A stretch of 64,000 nt of DNA from the NCBI RefSeq assembly GCF_001426265.1, contig NZ_LMDG01000001.1, forward strand, positions 254,450 through 318,449, in the 5' to 3' direction. A model generated the notes under the pieces. It saw nothing but the letters and a program-made list of their open reading frames with translations, was not told the origin of the DNA and made no database searches. A program made the translations under genes and the position numbers. Source of the DNA: Rhizobium sp. Root1220 (lineage in GTDB: Bacteria; Pseudomonadota; Alphaproteobacteria; Rhizobiales; Rhizobiaceae). Positions 1-8,632 of this stretch are shown one piece after another (position 1 is the first letter of the stretch; each line of letters begins with the position of its first letter).

Positions 1-1148
1 CCGGTGAGCCCGGCTTCGGGGTCTACGTGCATTGGCCGTTCTGCGCCGCCAAGTGCCCCTATTGCGATTTCAACAGCCACGTCCGCCACCAGCCCGTGGA
101 TCAGGAGCGCTTTACGGCTGCCTTCCTGAAGGAGATGGCGTCGATGCGGCAGTTGAGCGGCCCGAAGACAGTCACCAGCGTGTTTCTCGGCGGCGGCACG
201 CCGTCGCTGATGAACCCGTCCACCGTCTCCGCCATCCTCGACGGCATTGCCAGGGAATGGCATATGCCCGATGGCATCGAGATCACCATGGAGGCCAACC
301 CCTCCAGCGTCGAGGCCGAACGCTTCCGCGGCTATCGCGCCGCCGGCGTCAACCGCGTATCGCTCGGCGTACAGGCGCTCAACGACCGTGACCTGAAATT
401 TCTCGGACGACTGCACGACGTGGCCGATGCAATGAAGGCGATCAAGTTGGCGCGCGACATCTTCCCGCGCATGTCTTTCGATCTGATCTATGCTCGCCCG
501 AAGCAGACAGTCGAGGAATGGGAGCGCGAGCTCCGGCAGGCCATCTCGTACGCTGTCGACCACCTGTCGCTCTACCAACTGACCATCGAGGAAGGCACGC
601 CCTTCTTCGGCTTGCACAAGGCCGGCAAGCTGATCGTGCCCGACGACGACCAATCGGCGTTGCTGTACGAGGCGACGCAGGAGATCACCGCCAGCGAAGG
701 CATGCCGGCGTACGAGGTATCGAACCACGCACGGCCGGGTGCCGAGAGCCGCCACAACCTGACCTACTGGCGCTACGGCGACTATGCCGGAATCGGCCCG
801 GGCGCGCATGGACGTCTGACCCGTGGGTCGGCGAAGCTTGCGACGGCCACCGAACGAAAGCCCGAAGCCTGGCTCGACCTCGTGGAACGTGATGGACACG
901 GCGTTCTCGAGCAGGAACAGCTCGGCTATGACGAACAGGCCGACGAATTGCTGCTTATGGGGCTTCGCCTCACCGAGGGTGTCGATCTTGCCCGTTGGCA
1001 GCAGCTTTCCGGCCGGGATCCCGACCCGAAGCGCGAGGAATTCCTGCTGGAGCACGGCTTCATCGAGCGGATCGGCAACTCCCGGCTTCGCTGCACGCCA
1101 TCAGGCATGCTGATTCTCGATTCCGTCGTCGCCGATCTCGCCTGCTAG
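1..1148 (+). CDS. hemW: HemW-like radical SAM protein, 5' end outside the window
   Basis: The frame is open from the left edge (first full codon at position 3), so the true start lies upstream; the GTG at 27 falls inside the conserved N-terminus. The radical SAM cluster motif CAAKCPYC (CxxxCxxC) sits about 17 residues into the visible part, followed by the glycine-rich FLGGGTPS and the EANP segment. This is the HemN/HemW architecture with the C-terminal HemW domain. HemW is regarded as a haem chaperone rather than the coproporphyrinogen oxidase HemN; the CxxxCxxCxF form fits HemW. In related genomes it follows rdgB, which would be just outside the window. It converges on the transporter at 1162. 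Confidence 0.9.
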   Translation, partial: GEPGFGVYVHWPFCAAKCPYCDFNSHVRHQPVDQERFTAAFLKEMASMRQLSGPKTVTSVFLGGGTPSLMNPSTVSAILDGIAREWHMPDGIEITMEANPSSVEAERFRGYRAAGVNRVSLGVQALNDRDLKFLGRLHDVADAMKAIKLARDIFPRMSFDLIYARPKQTVEEWERELRQAISYAVDHLSLYQLTIEEGTPFFGLHKAGKLIVPDDDQSALLYEATQEITASEGMPAYEVSNHARPGAESRHNLTYWRYGDYAGIGPGAHGRLTRGSAKLATATERKPEAWLDLVERDGHGVLEQEQLGYDEQADELLLMGLRLTEGVDLARWQQLSGRDPDPKREEFLLEHGFIERIGNSRLRCTPSGMLILDSVVADLAC

Positions 1149-1161
1149 AAACCACTCCTGG

Positions 1162-2079
1162 TCATGCCGTTCGCTTTCTTCCCAGCGACACCAGGCGCCC
1201 GTCGATAGCCGCGAGGCCAATCGCGATCATCGCCATGCCGATGAGATGCTTGGCCTGCAGTTGCTCGCCAAGGAAAGCCACACCGAGAAGAATGGCGCTG
1301 ACGGGGATCAGGAACGTGACAAGCATCAGGTTGGTCGCACCGGCCGTTGCCAGGATGCGGAAGAACAGCACGTAAGCAACCGCTGTGGATAGTAACGCGA
1401 GGCCGAGCAAGGCCATCCAGGTCTCGGCTGATGGCGACGCCAGGGTCCAGGGCTGATCGACGATAAGGGCGATCGGCAACATTAGGAAGGCGGAGGCCGT
1501 CACTTGGCCCGCAGCCGGAATGAGCGGAGCCATGCCCATTTGGCGGAAGCGCCGACCGAATATGCCGGCGAAGGCGTAGGACAGCGCCGCGCCTAGCACG
1601 GCGAGCTGGGCCAGCACATTCGACCCGAGATCCCGGAGCACGTCGAAACCGATCATGTAGGCGACGCCGGCAAAGCCGACGAGGACGCCTACCAGCCGGT
1701 TGCCAGTCATTTTCTCGTCGGCCGTCAGCAGATGCGCCACGATGACGCCGAAAAGCGGCGTCGTCGCGTTGAGGATCGACGCAAGGCCGCTGGCGATGTG
1801 CGTCTGCCCCCAGACGATCAGGCAAAAAGGGATCATGTTGTTGAGCACGCCCATGCCGAAGAAGGCCACCCATGACTTGGCATCGCGCGGCATGGCGTGG
1901 CCGGTGACACGCACGATGAGGTTGAGTGCGATAGCTGCGATCACCACGCGGCCGGAAACGATGGTAAAAGGTGGCAGGCTCTTCACCAGAATACCGTTGA
2001 AGAGAAAGGAACCGCCCCAAAGCAGGGAAAGGACAAGCAGCATCCCCCACTCCGCAAAGCCCATCTGTTTCTGTTGCAT
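1162..2079 (-). CDS. EamA/DMT family transporter
   Basis: A 305-residue, very hydrophobic protein with about ten predicted membrane segments in two EamA repeats, typical of drug/metabolite transporters in the inner membrane. The ATG at 2079 is preceded by GGGAGGG at good spacing; the longer reading frame to 2107 has no support. The gene is divergent from the LysR-type regulator at 2296 across 216 bases, the usual arrangement for a LysR protein controlling the neighbouring exporter. The substrate cannot be read from the sequence; amino acids or their derivatives are common for this family. Confidence 0.85.
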   Translation of the reverse strand: MQQKQMGFAEWGMLLVLSLLWGGSFLFNGILVKSLPPFTIVSGRVVIAAIALNLIVRVTGHAMPRDAKSWVAFFGMGVLNNMIPFCLIVWGQTHIASGLASILNATTPLFGVIVAHLLTADEKMTGNRLVGVLVGFAGVAYMIGFDVLRDLGSNVLAQLAVLGAALSYAFAGIFGRRFRQMGMAPLIPAAGQVTASAFLMLPIALIVDQPWTLASPSAETWMALLGLALLSTAVAYVLFFRILATAGATNLMLVTFLIPVSAILLGVAFLGEQLQAKHLIGMAMIAIGLAAIDGRLVSLGRKRTA

Positions 2080-2295
2080 GTTCGTCCCTCCCTATTGAGC
2101 GTGCCACCGGTCTATGCCGCGGCGGGCCCCCACGCCACCCGATTTTTGCGTTACCTCAACGACGGCTATCGAAATAATTTCGCTGAACACCGGCGTCATA
2201 TTTGGATTTACGACAGTCTCTATGCTGATATTATTGCGATAACTCCATCTCGACAAACGAGTCTTTTTCGGCATACGCTTTAGTTGGGCTAAATC

Positions 2296-3180
2296 ATGAG
2301 CGATTACATCCCTTCCTTTTCCGCGCTGCGCGCATTCGAAGCCGCTGCCCGCCACCTCAGCATGACGCTGGCGGCACGGGAGCTCAATGTGACGCCGGGG
2401 GCAGTCAGCCTGCAGATCCGCGATCTGGAAGCGGTGCTCGGCGTGCAGTTATTCGAACGCAGGACGCGGGCGCTCGCATTGACCGTCGAGGGAGCCGACT
2501 ACTTTGCTACCTTGCGGGCGGCCTTCCGCCTCATGCGGGAGGCAACGGCAGCGATCACGGCGCGGGTGCGTAAGGATGTTTTGGACGTCACCTGCACGGC
2601 TGGCTTTGCAACCTACTGGCTTGTGCCACGGCTCGGCCGTTTCGAGGCGATCCACCCCGAGATCGATGTGCGCATCAGCGCATCTCACCGGGTGATGGAC
2701 TTTCAGCGTGACGGGATCGACCTCGCGATCCGTCACGGGCTCGGCGGCTATGACGGTCTCGTCAGCGAGCGGCTGGTAGATGACGAGCTTGTGCCTGTCT
2801 GTACGCCGAAACTTGCTGCGGAGCTCGGCGACAAGCCCACGCCTGATAGGCTTGCCAAGGTCCAGCTGATCCACGATGTCTACCGACATGATTGGCAGCT
2901 ATGGCTTGAGGCGGCAGGCGCCGGAAAGGTGGATGCCTCTCGCGGACCGATCTTCATGCATGGCAATGGCGCCTATGAGGCGATGAAGGCTGGACTTGGT
3001 ATCGCGCTGATGCGGCGATCATTCGTGAAATCGGAGCTGCGGGACGGTACGATCGTCGCACCGTTTCCGCTCGGCGTCGCCAGTCGCCTTGCCTTTCATC
3101 TCGTCTATCCCGGTATCGCGCTTGAACGACCGGCGACGGCGGCCTTCCGCCGCTGGCTGCTTTCAGAGGCACGGAGCTGA
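2296..3180 (+). CDS. LysR-family regulator, GcvA-like
   Basis: A 294-residue protein. Residues about 1-65 form the LysR winged helix-turn-helix (MTLAARELNVTPGAVSLQI with LFER after it), and the rest is a periplasmic-binding-protein-like effector domain. The N-terminus and length resemble the GcvA/AmpR branch. It is divergent from the DMT transporter at 1162-2079, so that transporter is the likeliest target (inference from position). The iron operon that follows on the same strand has its own iron box, so it is probably separate. Confidence 0.85.
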   Translation: MSDYIPSFSALRAFEAAARHLSMTLAARELNVTPGAVSLQIRDLEAVLGVQLFERRTRALALTVEGADYFATLRAAFRLMREATAAITARVRKDVLDVTCTAGFATYWLVPRLGRFEAIHPEIDVRISASHRVMDFQRDGIDLAIRHGLGGYDGLVSERLVDDELVPVCTPKLAAELGDKPTPDRLAKVQLIHDVYRHDWQLWLEAAGAGKVDASRGPIFMHGNGAYEAMKAGLGIALMRRSFVKSELRDGTIVAPFPLGVASRLAFHLVYPGIALERPATAAFRRWLLSEARS

Positions 3181-3260
3181 TCTTGCTGTGACCGATATGC
3201 CATGCTTTCTAAAAGTGGAGTAATTTTGTCATAAAAATGGGTTTTCCTCGGGCTATTTCT

Positions 3261-3275
3261 TGACTATTACACTCA
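3261..3275 (+). promoter_or_regulatory. Iron-responsive operator (IRO/RirA-type box)
   Basis: TGA, nine bases, TCA: the exact TGA-N9-TCA pattern of the rhizobial iron-responsive operator bound by RirA. It lies 41 bases before the start of the TonB-dependent receptor, where repression under iron-replete conditions would be expected. The motif is short, so its weight comes from its position. Confidence 0.6.
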
Positions 3276-3316
3276 GCATAGTTTGTTGAAATGAGCATGC
3301 CGAGGCCTTCAAGTCC

Positions 3317-5539
3317 ATGAATTTTAAACACTTTGTCACCAGAATGCTACGAACATCCGCATTGGCAAGTGCGACCACAGCCTATCTTGTCTTGCCTGCC
3401 AAGGCGCAAGACGCGGCCACCGGTACGCTGCAGGATGACGGCGCAACGGTGCTCCAGGATATCGTGGTCAATCGCGGCAGTGGTGGCGTAATCCAGGCCG
3501 ACGGTTATGTCGGCAAGAGCAGCGCGACCGGCGCGAAAACCGATACTCCCTTCATCGAGATACCCCAATCCATCTCCTCGGTGACCGAGCAGCAACTGAA
3601 GGATCGCAATCCACAAACATTGTTGGAAACGCTCGCATATACGCCAGGCACACGCGTCGGGGCCTATGGTTTCGACCCGCGCTTCGATGCGTTCTTCGTG
3701 CGCGGCTTCGACGTCACCTACAACGGAGTGTTCCGTGACAATCTGCGTCAACCAGGCGCCGGCTCCTCGCTGTTCAAGAACGAACCCTACGGCCTCGAAG
3801 GTGTCTCGATCCTCCGCGGCCCGTCGTCAGCCCTCTACGGCGCCACCGGTGCCGGTGGTCTCTATAACCTCATTACCAAGCGCCCGACGGAAGAGGCCTA
3901 TCACGAGGTTCAGGCTGTGTACGGAACTGATCAGCGTTACCAGGGCCAATTCGACCTTTCCGGTCCGGTCAACGCCGAGGATCCATTCTATTATCGCATG
4001 ACCGGCCTTTTCCGCGACGCCAATACGGACCAGATGGGTGTACCGGACGACCGCGCCTATATCGCGCCGGCCTTCATGTGGAAGCCGGACGAAGACACCA
4101 AACTCACCATCCTTGGCGAGTACTCCCGGACCAAGACCGGCGGCACCGCAGCCTATTACAACGACTACTTCGCCACCGGGCTTCCCCTGATCACCGATTT
4201 CTTCTCGGGCGACCCTTCGTTTAACGACTCGGTTCAGAATCAGGGACGCATCGGCTGGGAATTCGAGCACACATTCGACAACGGGCTGACGTTCCGCCAG
4301 AATTTCCGGCTGTCGCAGACGCATATCGATGCGCAGTATGTCTACGGCTACCAGCCTGTCATTGCATCGGGCGACGGCACGGATGCCAGTCCCTATGTCT
4401 ACGACTTCACCAGAATCGACCGCATGGCGGGTGTGTTTGATGAACGCCTGACTGCGGCGGTGATGGACAACCAGCTGGAAGCAAAATTCGATACCGGCGA
4501 ATTCGAGCACACGCTGCTCGTAGGGATAGATGCACAAAAGTTGCGCTATCACGCGCAGGGTGGCGAGGCAGCCACCACGCCTCTCAATCTATTGAACCCG
4601 AACTATGGCGGCCCGATCACAACACCTGCCTTCACCTCCAGGGATGCGCAGGACCAATGGCAACTTGGCCCATATATTCAAGACCAGATCCGCTACGACG
4701 CGTGGACGCTTACGGTGGGCGGGCGGTATGACTGGGTGTGGACAGACAGCGACACCACCAATCTGACAACCGGGGCAACGAACAATTTCTCGCAGGACGA
4801 CCGGGCTTTCTCCGGGCGTATCGGCCTCACCTACGAGACTGAATTCGGCCTTGCGCCCTATGCCAGCTACTCGACGGCATTCGCCCCCAACGTCGGCATT
4901 AGCGACGTTACCGGCGAGCCCTTCAAGTCTACCGAGAGCACGCAGCAGGAAATCGGTATCAAATACCTCGTCCCGAACACCAATCTGCTTTTGACAGCCG
5001 CTGCCTTCAACATCGACCAGGACAACGGCCTGTTCTGGGAAGTGATTGGTTCGAACAATACCCAGGTCCAGCGCGGCAAGCTGCGCTCACGCGGGATCGA
5101 ACTTGAAGCAACCGCAAGCCTCGACAACGGGCTGTCGTTCACCGCTGCCTACAGCTACACCAACCTCAAGATCCTGGAAGGCAGCGCGGGAACAGTCGGC
5201 AACTACGTTTCAAGTACGCCATTCAACCTCGCTTCGCTTTGGACGGATTATAAATTCCAGGAGAACAGCGGCGCCTACGGCCTGGGGATGGGGTTCGGGG
5301 CCCGCTATATCGGCAAGAGCTATGGCAGCGACTACAACACCTTCGAGAACGACGCCAAGGTGCTCTTCGACGCCGCCGTGAGCTTCGACTTCGGGGCGCT
5401 CGACAAGACGTATGATGGCCTCAGCCTGCAGGTGAATGCCACCAACCTCTTCGACCGCAGGGACGTGACCTGCAGCTCGAACTACTGCTACCGCGACCAG
5501 GGCCGCGCGGTCATTGGTAGCTTGCGCTACACGTGGTAA
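3317..5539 (+). CDS. TonB-dependent siderophore receptor, FhuA/FoxA-like
   Basis: A 740-residue outer-membrane receptor. A signal peptide (about residues 1-30, ending AKA-QDA) is followed by a plug domain with FIEIPQSISSVT and RGPSSALYGATGAGG, then a 22-strand barrel ending in an aromatic residue (SLRYTW). The C-terminal Cys pair (TCSSNYCY) is common in ferric-hydroxamate receptors. It imports a ferri-siderophore with TonB-ExbBD energy. It heads an operon with a FhuF-like reductase and a FhuD-like binding protein, and the iron box at 3261 suggests repression by RirA. A hydroxamate ligand is likely from the neighbours but is not proven. Confidence 0.9.
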   Translation: MNFKHFVTRMLRTSALASATTAYLVLPAKAQDAATGTLQDDGATVLQDIVVNRGSGGVIQADGYVGKSSATGAKTDTPFIEIPQSISSVTEQQLKDRNPQTLLETLAYTPGTRVGAYGFDPRFDAFFVRGFDVTYNGVFRDNLRQPGAGSSLFKNEPYGLEGVSILRGPSSALYGATGAGGLYNLITKRPTEEAYHEVQAVYGTDQRYQGQFDLSGPVNAEDPFYYRMTGLFRDANTDQMGVPDDRAYIAPAFMWKPDEDTKLTILGEYSRTKTGGTAAYYNDYFATGLPLITDFFSGDPSFNDSVQNQGRIGWEFEHTFDNGLTFRQNFRLSQTHIDAQYVYGYQPVIASGDGTDASPYVYDFTRIDRMAGVFDERLTAAVMDNQLEAKFDTGEFEHTLLVGIDAQKLRYHAQGGEAATTPLNLLNPNYGGPITTPAFTSRDAQDQWQLGPYIQDQIRYDAWTLTVGGRYDWVWTDSDTTNLTTGATNNFSQDDRAFSGRIGLTYETEFGLAPYASYSTAFAPNVGISDVTGEPFKSTESTQQEIGIKYLVPNTNLLLTAAAFNIDQDNGLFWEVIGSNNTQVQRGKLRSRGIELEATASLDNGLSFTAAYSYTNLKILEGSAGTVGNYVSSTPFNLASLWTDYKFQENSGAYGLGMGFGARYIGKSYGSDYNTFENDAKVLFDAAVSFDFGALDKTYDGLSLQVNATNLFDRRDVTCSSNYCYRDQGRAVIGSLRYTW

Positions 5540-5543
5540 GCCG

Positions 5544-6299
5544 ATGCCGAGCGCTCCGCACCAGCACGGGAACGAAGACGATGGGCCATCCGGCCTGTCG
5601 CCTGCCTTCTCCGGCGACCATGCCTGGTGCCGGGACAAGATGATGCTCGCGGAAGCGCTTGCGGACGGCGTGCCGCTGCCGGCGTTCTTTGCCGGTGACG
5701 GCTTTGAACGTGCCATCGACCTGTATTCCGAGGCTTCGAGCGGAACAGACCGACGCGCCGTCGTCTCCATGTGGTCTCTCTACTATTTTTCCGGCCTTAC
5801 GATTCCCTACCTGCTGGCACGTCGTCTTGCCCGACAGTGCCTGCCTGTCGCCTTCGCCGACATGACGATCGCCCTGGCGGACAACGGGCTACCAAGGGCC
5901 TTCGGCGTGCGGAACGGCGGCAAGACCGCCACCGAAGGGAGCGACAGCTTCGACGCTGTCAGTCCGCTGCTCGAAGCCCATCTCTGCGAAGCAGTAGCGC
6001 AGCTCAAGACTTGCGGTATCTCGGCGAAGCTATGCTGGAACAATGCTGCCGTCTACATAGACTACGCGCTGCGCCTGACGGATCATAGCCGCCCGGCTTC
6101 GGACGTCGATCTGCCGCTTTTCGTGCGCGGCTGCCTGCCCGACGGCGGCGTCAATCCGTTTTGCGGTTGCGTGCAATACCTGGAAGAAGACGGGGAGCGC
6201 GTGGCAAGGCGAAAGGTCTGTTGCCTGCGCTACATGCTTCCCGGCATCCCGAGTTGCGGCAAGCTTTGCGCCTTGCCCAGTCAGCGGAACGCACAATGA
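5544..6299 (+). CDS. FhuF-like siderophore-iron reductase
   Basis: About 251 residues from ATG 5544, four bases after the receptor stop; the TTG at 5514 would overlap the receptor. The C-terminus carries a four-cysteine motif of the FhuF type: Cys-Cys, ten residues (LRYMLPGIPS), Cys, three residues, Cys. In E. coli FhuF the last pair is spaced by two residues and the cysteines hold a [2Fe-2S] cluster that reduces ferric hydroxamates in the cytoplasm. The three-residue spacing here is a small deviation. The stop overlaps the next start (ATGA), so translational coupling with the binding protein is likely. Confidence 0.75.
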   Translation: MPSAPHQHGNEDDGPSGLSPAFSGDHAWCRDKMMLAEALADGVPLPAFFAGDGFERAIDLYSEASSGTDRRAVVSMWSLYYFSGLTIPYLLARRLARQCLPVAFADMTIALADNGLPRAFGVRNGGKTATEGSDSFDAVSPLLEAHLCEAVAQLKTCGISAKLCWNNAAVYIDYALRLTDHSRPASDVDLPLFVRGCLPDGGVNPFCGCVQYLEEDGERVARRKVCCLRYMLPGIPSCGKLCALPSQRNAQ

Positions 6300-7426
6300 A
6301 CTTATCCAACTTAACCCGGCGCGGCTTCCTCGCTTCAGCCTCTTTGACGATTGCCGGCGCTCCCTATCTGGCCAAGGCGCAATCGCGCTGGCCGCTCACG
6401 GTGACCGACGCGATCGGGCGGTCGGTGACCATCGCGAAGAAGCCCACCGCCATCATCCTCGGAACCGGTTTTAACCTTGTCGCCCTGTCGTTGATCCACC
6501 CGGACCCCGTGAGCCTGCTTGCCGGGTGGGCAAGCGACATGAAAACCGACAACCCGTTCATCTACGACGCTTTCCGAAAGAAATTCCCGGCCCTGGAGAC
6601 CGTGCCGCTGGTCGGGAACGGCGAAGCCGACGGCATGTCTTTTGAGGCGGCGCTGTCACTGCGGGCGGATCTGGCGATCATGGGAATGTGGCAGGCCGAC
6701 AGCGAACCCGGCATTCGAGCGATCGGCTATCTCGAATCTGTCGGCGTTCCCGTCATCGTCGTCGATTTCAATCGCGATCCCTTGAAAACGACACCGCGCG
6801 ACATGCGGCTTCTCGGGCGCGTCCTCGAACGCGACCAACAAGCTGAGGAGTTCGCGCGGTTCTTCGAAACGCGGCTGGATCGCATCAAGGCGAAAGCATC
6901 GGTTGCTTCCGAACCGCGTCCGCTGGTGCTGATGGATGCCTTTCCGAGCGAAACACGCGGAAGCTGGGCGATCGGGCGAACCGGGTTGGGTGAACTGATC
7001 ACGCTGGCTGGCGGACGCAACGTCGCGGAGAACAATCTCCCGCCACAGGGAGGTCCGGTGACGGCGGAATATCTGATCGCAGCCGATCCGGATGTCTATA
7101 TTGCGACCGGATCGCCCGGGGGCGTCTATACGTCATTCTCGATTGGTCCGGGCGTCGATCCCGCGGAAGCGCGGCGATCACTTGGCACCGCCGTCAGGGC
7201 GGCCAATCTCGCGCCGCTCAAGGCTATACGCGAAGGCAACGTGCACGGATTGTGGAATTTCTTCAATGCCGTGCCGCTGAACATTCTCGCCGCCGAAGCA
7301 GTCGCGACCTGGGTGAGACCGGAGTTCTCTGGCGATGTCGATCCGGCAGGCAGCCTTGCCGAGATCAACGAGCGCTTCGCGGCCGTTCCCTTCGAAGGGG
7401 CCTACTGGACCAGCCTGAGGAGCTAG
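6296..7426 (+). CDS. FhuD-like ABC transporter substrate-binding protein
   Basis: About 376 residues from ATG 6296, which overlaps the fhuF-like stop; the longer frame from 6161 is not needed. The N-terminus has a twin-arginine signal (TRRGFLASASL, then APYLAKA), so export in folded form is likely. The body is a class III periplasmic binding protein (PF01497 type), as for FhuD and other iron-siderophore or cobalamin carriers. It ends the iron operon, but no permease or ATPase gene follows, so the partner ABC transporter must be encoded elsewhere. The 3' end overlaps the convergent gene by four bases. Confidence 0.8.
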   Translation: MNLSNLTRRGFLASASLTIAGAPYLAKAQSRWPLTVTDAIGRSVTIAKKPTAIILGTGFNLVALSLIHPDPVSLLAGWASDMKTDNPFIYDAFRKKFPALETVPLVGNGEADGMSFEAALSLRADLAIMGMWQADSEPGIRAIGYLESVGVPVIVVDFNRDPLKTTPRDMRLLGRVLERDQQAEEFARFFETRLDRIKAKASVASEPRPLVLMDAFPSETRGSWAIGRTGLGELITLAGGRNVAENNLPPQGGPVTAEYLIAADPDVYIATGSPGGVYTSFSIGPGVDPAEARRSLGTAVRAANLAPLKAIREGNVHGLWNFFNAVPLNILAAEAVATWVRPEFSGDVDPAGSLAEINERFAAVPFEGAYWTSLRS

Positions 7427-8505
7427 ACGCGTTTCGACGTGCCGGTCTTGAAAAGGCTGCCCGTCGGCGTCTTCAGGAACATGTCCAGCGGTATATGCTC
7501 CTGGTGCAGGAAACCGGTGGATGGCAGCAAGCCGTCGCGGACCATCTCGATGACGGCAACGACCGAGGCCGACGTCGTCCAGGCGATCGCTGTACGACGA
7601 GCACCCGCAATCTCGATCGGATAATAGGCCCGGACGAACTCCTTGCGGCGCAGGCTGCCCTTCTCCGTTCCCTCCGCGGCAACGTGAACATAGACCACGT
7701 CGTCCTCGACCGGGGGCTTGGCGTCCGTCAGAATTTCGCCGGCCAGCTTGCGTTTGTCGCGCATCAGTAACTCGTGGAAGAAGAAGTTCATCAGATCCAT
7801 GTGGCCTGGGTAGCGCATCGTCTTGTAGTCGAGGTTCTCGACCTTGCCGAGCAGGGTGTCGCACATCGTGCCGAGGCCGCCCGATGTCGTAAATGCCTCG
7901 AGCTTGACGCCCTCCACGTAGATCGTTTCAAGCCATTCCATCGGCGAGACCAGCTTGCGCACGCCACCCTCGATGACTTCGCAGTCGTTCAGGTACTCAT
8001 TGACGACGCCTTCCGGCGACCAGTTGAAGGCATAGCCGAGCAGACCCGTCGGATTCTGCGGCAGGGCACCGACGCGCATGCGTATCGAACGGCAGCGGTC
8101 GAAGCCGTCAGCAAGGCTGGAGCCGACGATGCCGACGAAGCCGGGGGCCAGGCCGCACTGAGGCGCCATCAGGCCGCGCGCCGTCTTCGACAGCTCGATG
8201 ATGAAATTGGTGGTCGGGACGTCTTCCGTCAGATCGAAATAGTGGATACCGGCAGTATGGGCGGCGCGGGCAAGGGCGATGTTGAGATGATACGGCAGGC
8301 AGGACAATACCGCCTCGACGCTCGAAAGCAGTTCGCCGATCACCCGCGGATCCGAGATGTCGCCGCCGCGGCACCTGAACGGCAACTCGCCTGCCGGTGG
8401 ATGCGCATCGACGCCGATGACCTCGAAGCCGCCTTCATGCAAAAGCGTCGCGGCCAGCCGGCCGACCTTGCCTAGGCCGACAACGGCTATTTTCGTAAAG
8501 CTCAT
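7423..8505 (-). CDS. Saccharopine dehydrogenase-like NAD(P)-binding protein
   Basis: A 360-residue protein with an N-terminal Rossmann fold (VVGLGKVGRLAATLLHEGGFEVIGVD) and the layout of the saccharopine dehydrogenase/carboxynorspermidine synthase family. The family includes oxidoreductases acting on secondary amines in lysine or polyamine metabolism; the substrate cannot be told here. ATG 8505 is preceded by GGAGGAAC. It is the only gene between the iron operon and dnaA on this strand, and the dnaA terminator lies just upstream of it. Confidence 0.75.
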   Translation of the reverse strand: MSFTKIAVVGLGKVGRLAATLLHEGGFEVIGVDAHPPAGELPFRCRGGDISDPRVIGELLSSVEAVLSCLPYHLNIALARAAHTAGIHYFDLTEDVPTTNFIIELSKTARGLMAPQCGLAPGFVGIVGSSLADGFDRCRSIRMRVGALPQNPTGLLGYAFNWSPEGVVNEYLNDCEVIEGGVRKLVSPMEWLETIYVEGVKLEAFTTSGGLGTMCDTLLGKVENLDYKTMRYPGHMDLMNFFFHELLMRDKRKLAGEILTDAKPPVEDDVVYVHVAAEGTEKGSLRRKEFVRAYYPIEIAGARRTAIAWTTSASVVAVIEMVRDGLLPSTGFLHQEHIPLDMFLKTPTGSLFKTGTSKRV

Positions 8506-8585
8506 AGTTCCTCCTGGGCGCCGCGTTTCCTCTCGCGGCGTATGCGTGTGCGCGCTGTATAAGATAAAAAGCGCATAAATGAAAA

Positions 8586-8607
8586 CGGCCGGAATTGCTT
8601 CCGGCCG
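8586..8607 (-). terminator. Terminator downstream of dnaA
   Basis: A perfect 9-bp stem CGGCCGGAA / TTCCGGCCG with a 4-base loop, followed on the minus strand by TTTTCATTT. It is 26 bases past the dnaA stop and separates dnaA from the saccharopine-dehydrogenase-like gene. Confidence 0.8.
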
Positions 8608-8632
8608 CTGAATTCTGGTGAAAAACCGTCGT

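Noticed and set aside
5514-5543. TTG start at 5514 for the FhuF-like gene
   Set aside because: It would overlap the receptor by 26 bases. ATG 5544 fits the spacing after the receptor stop.
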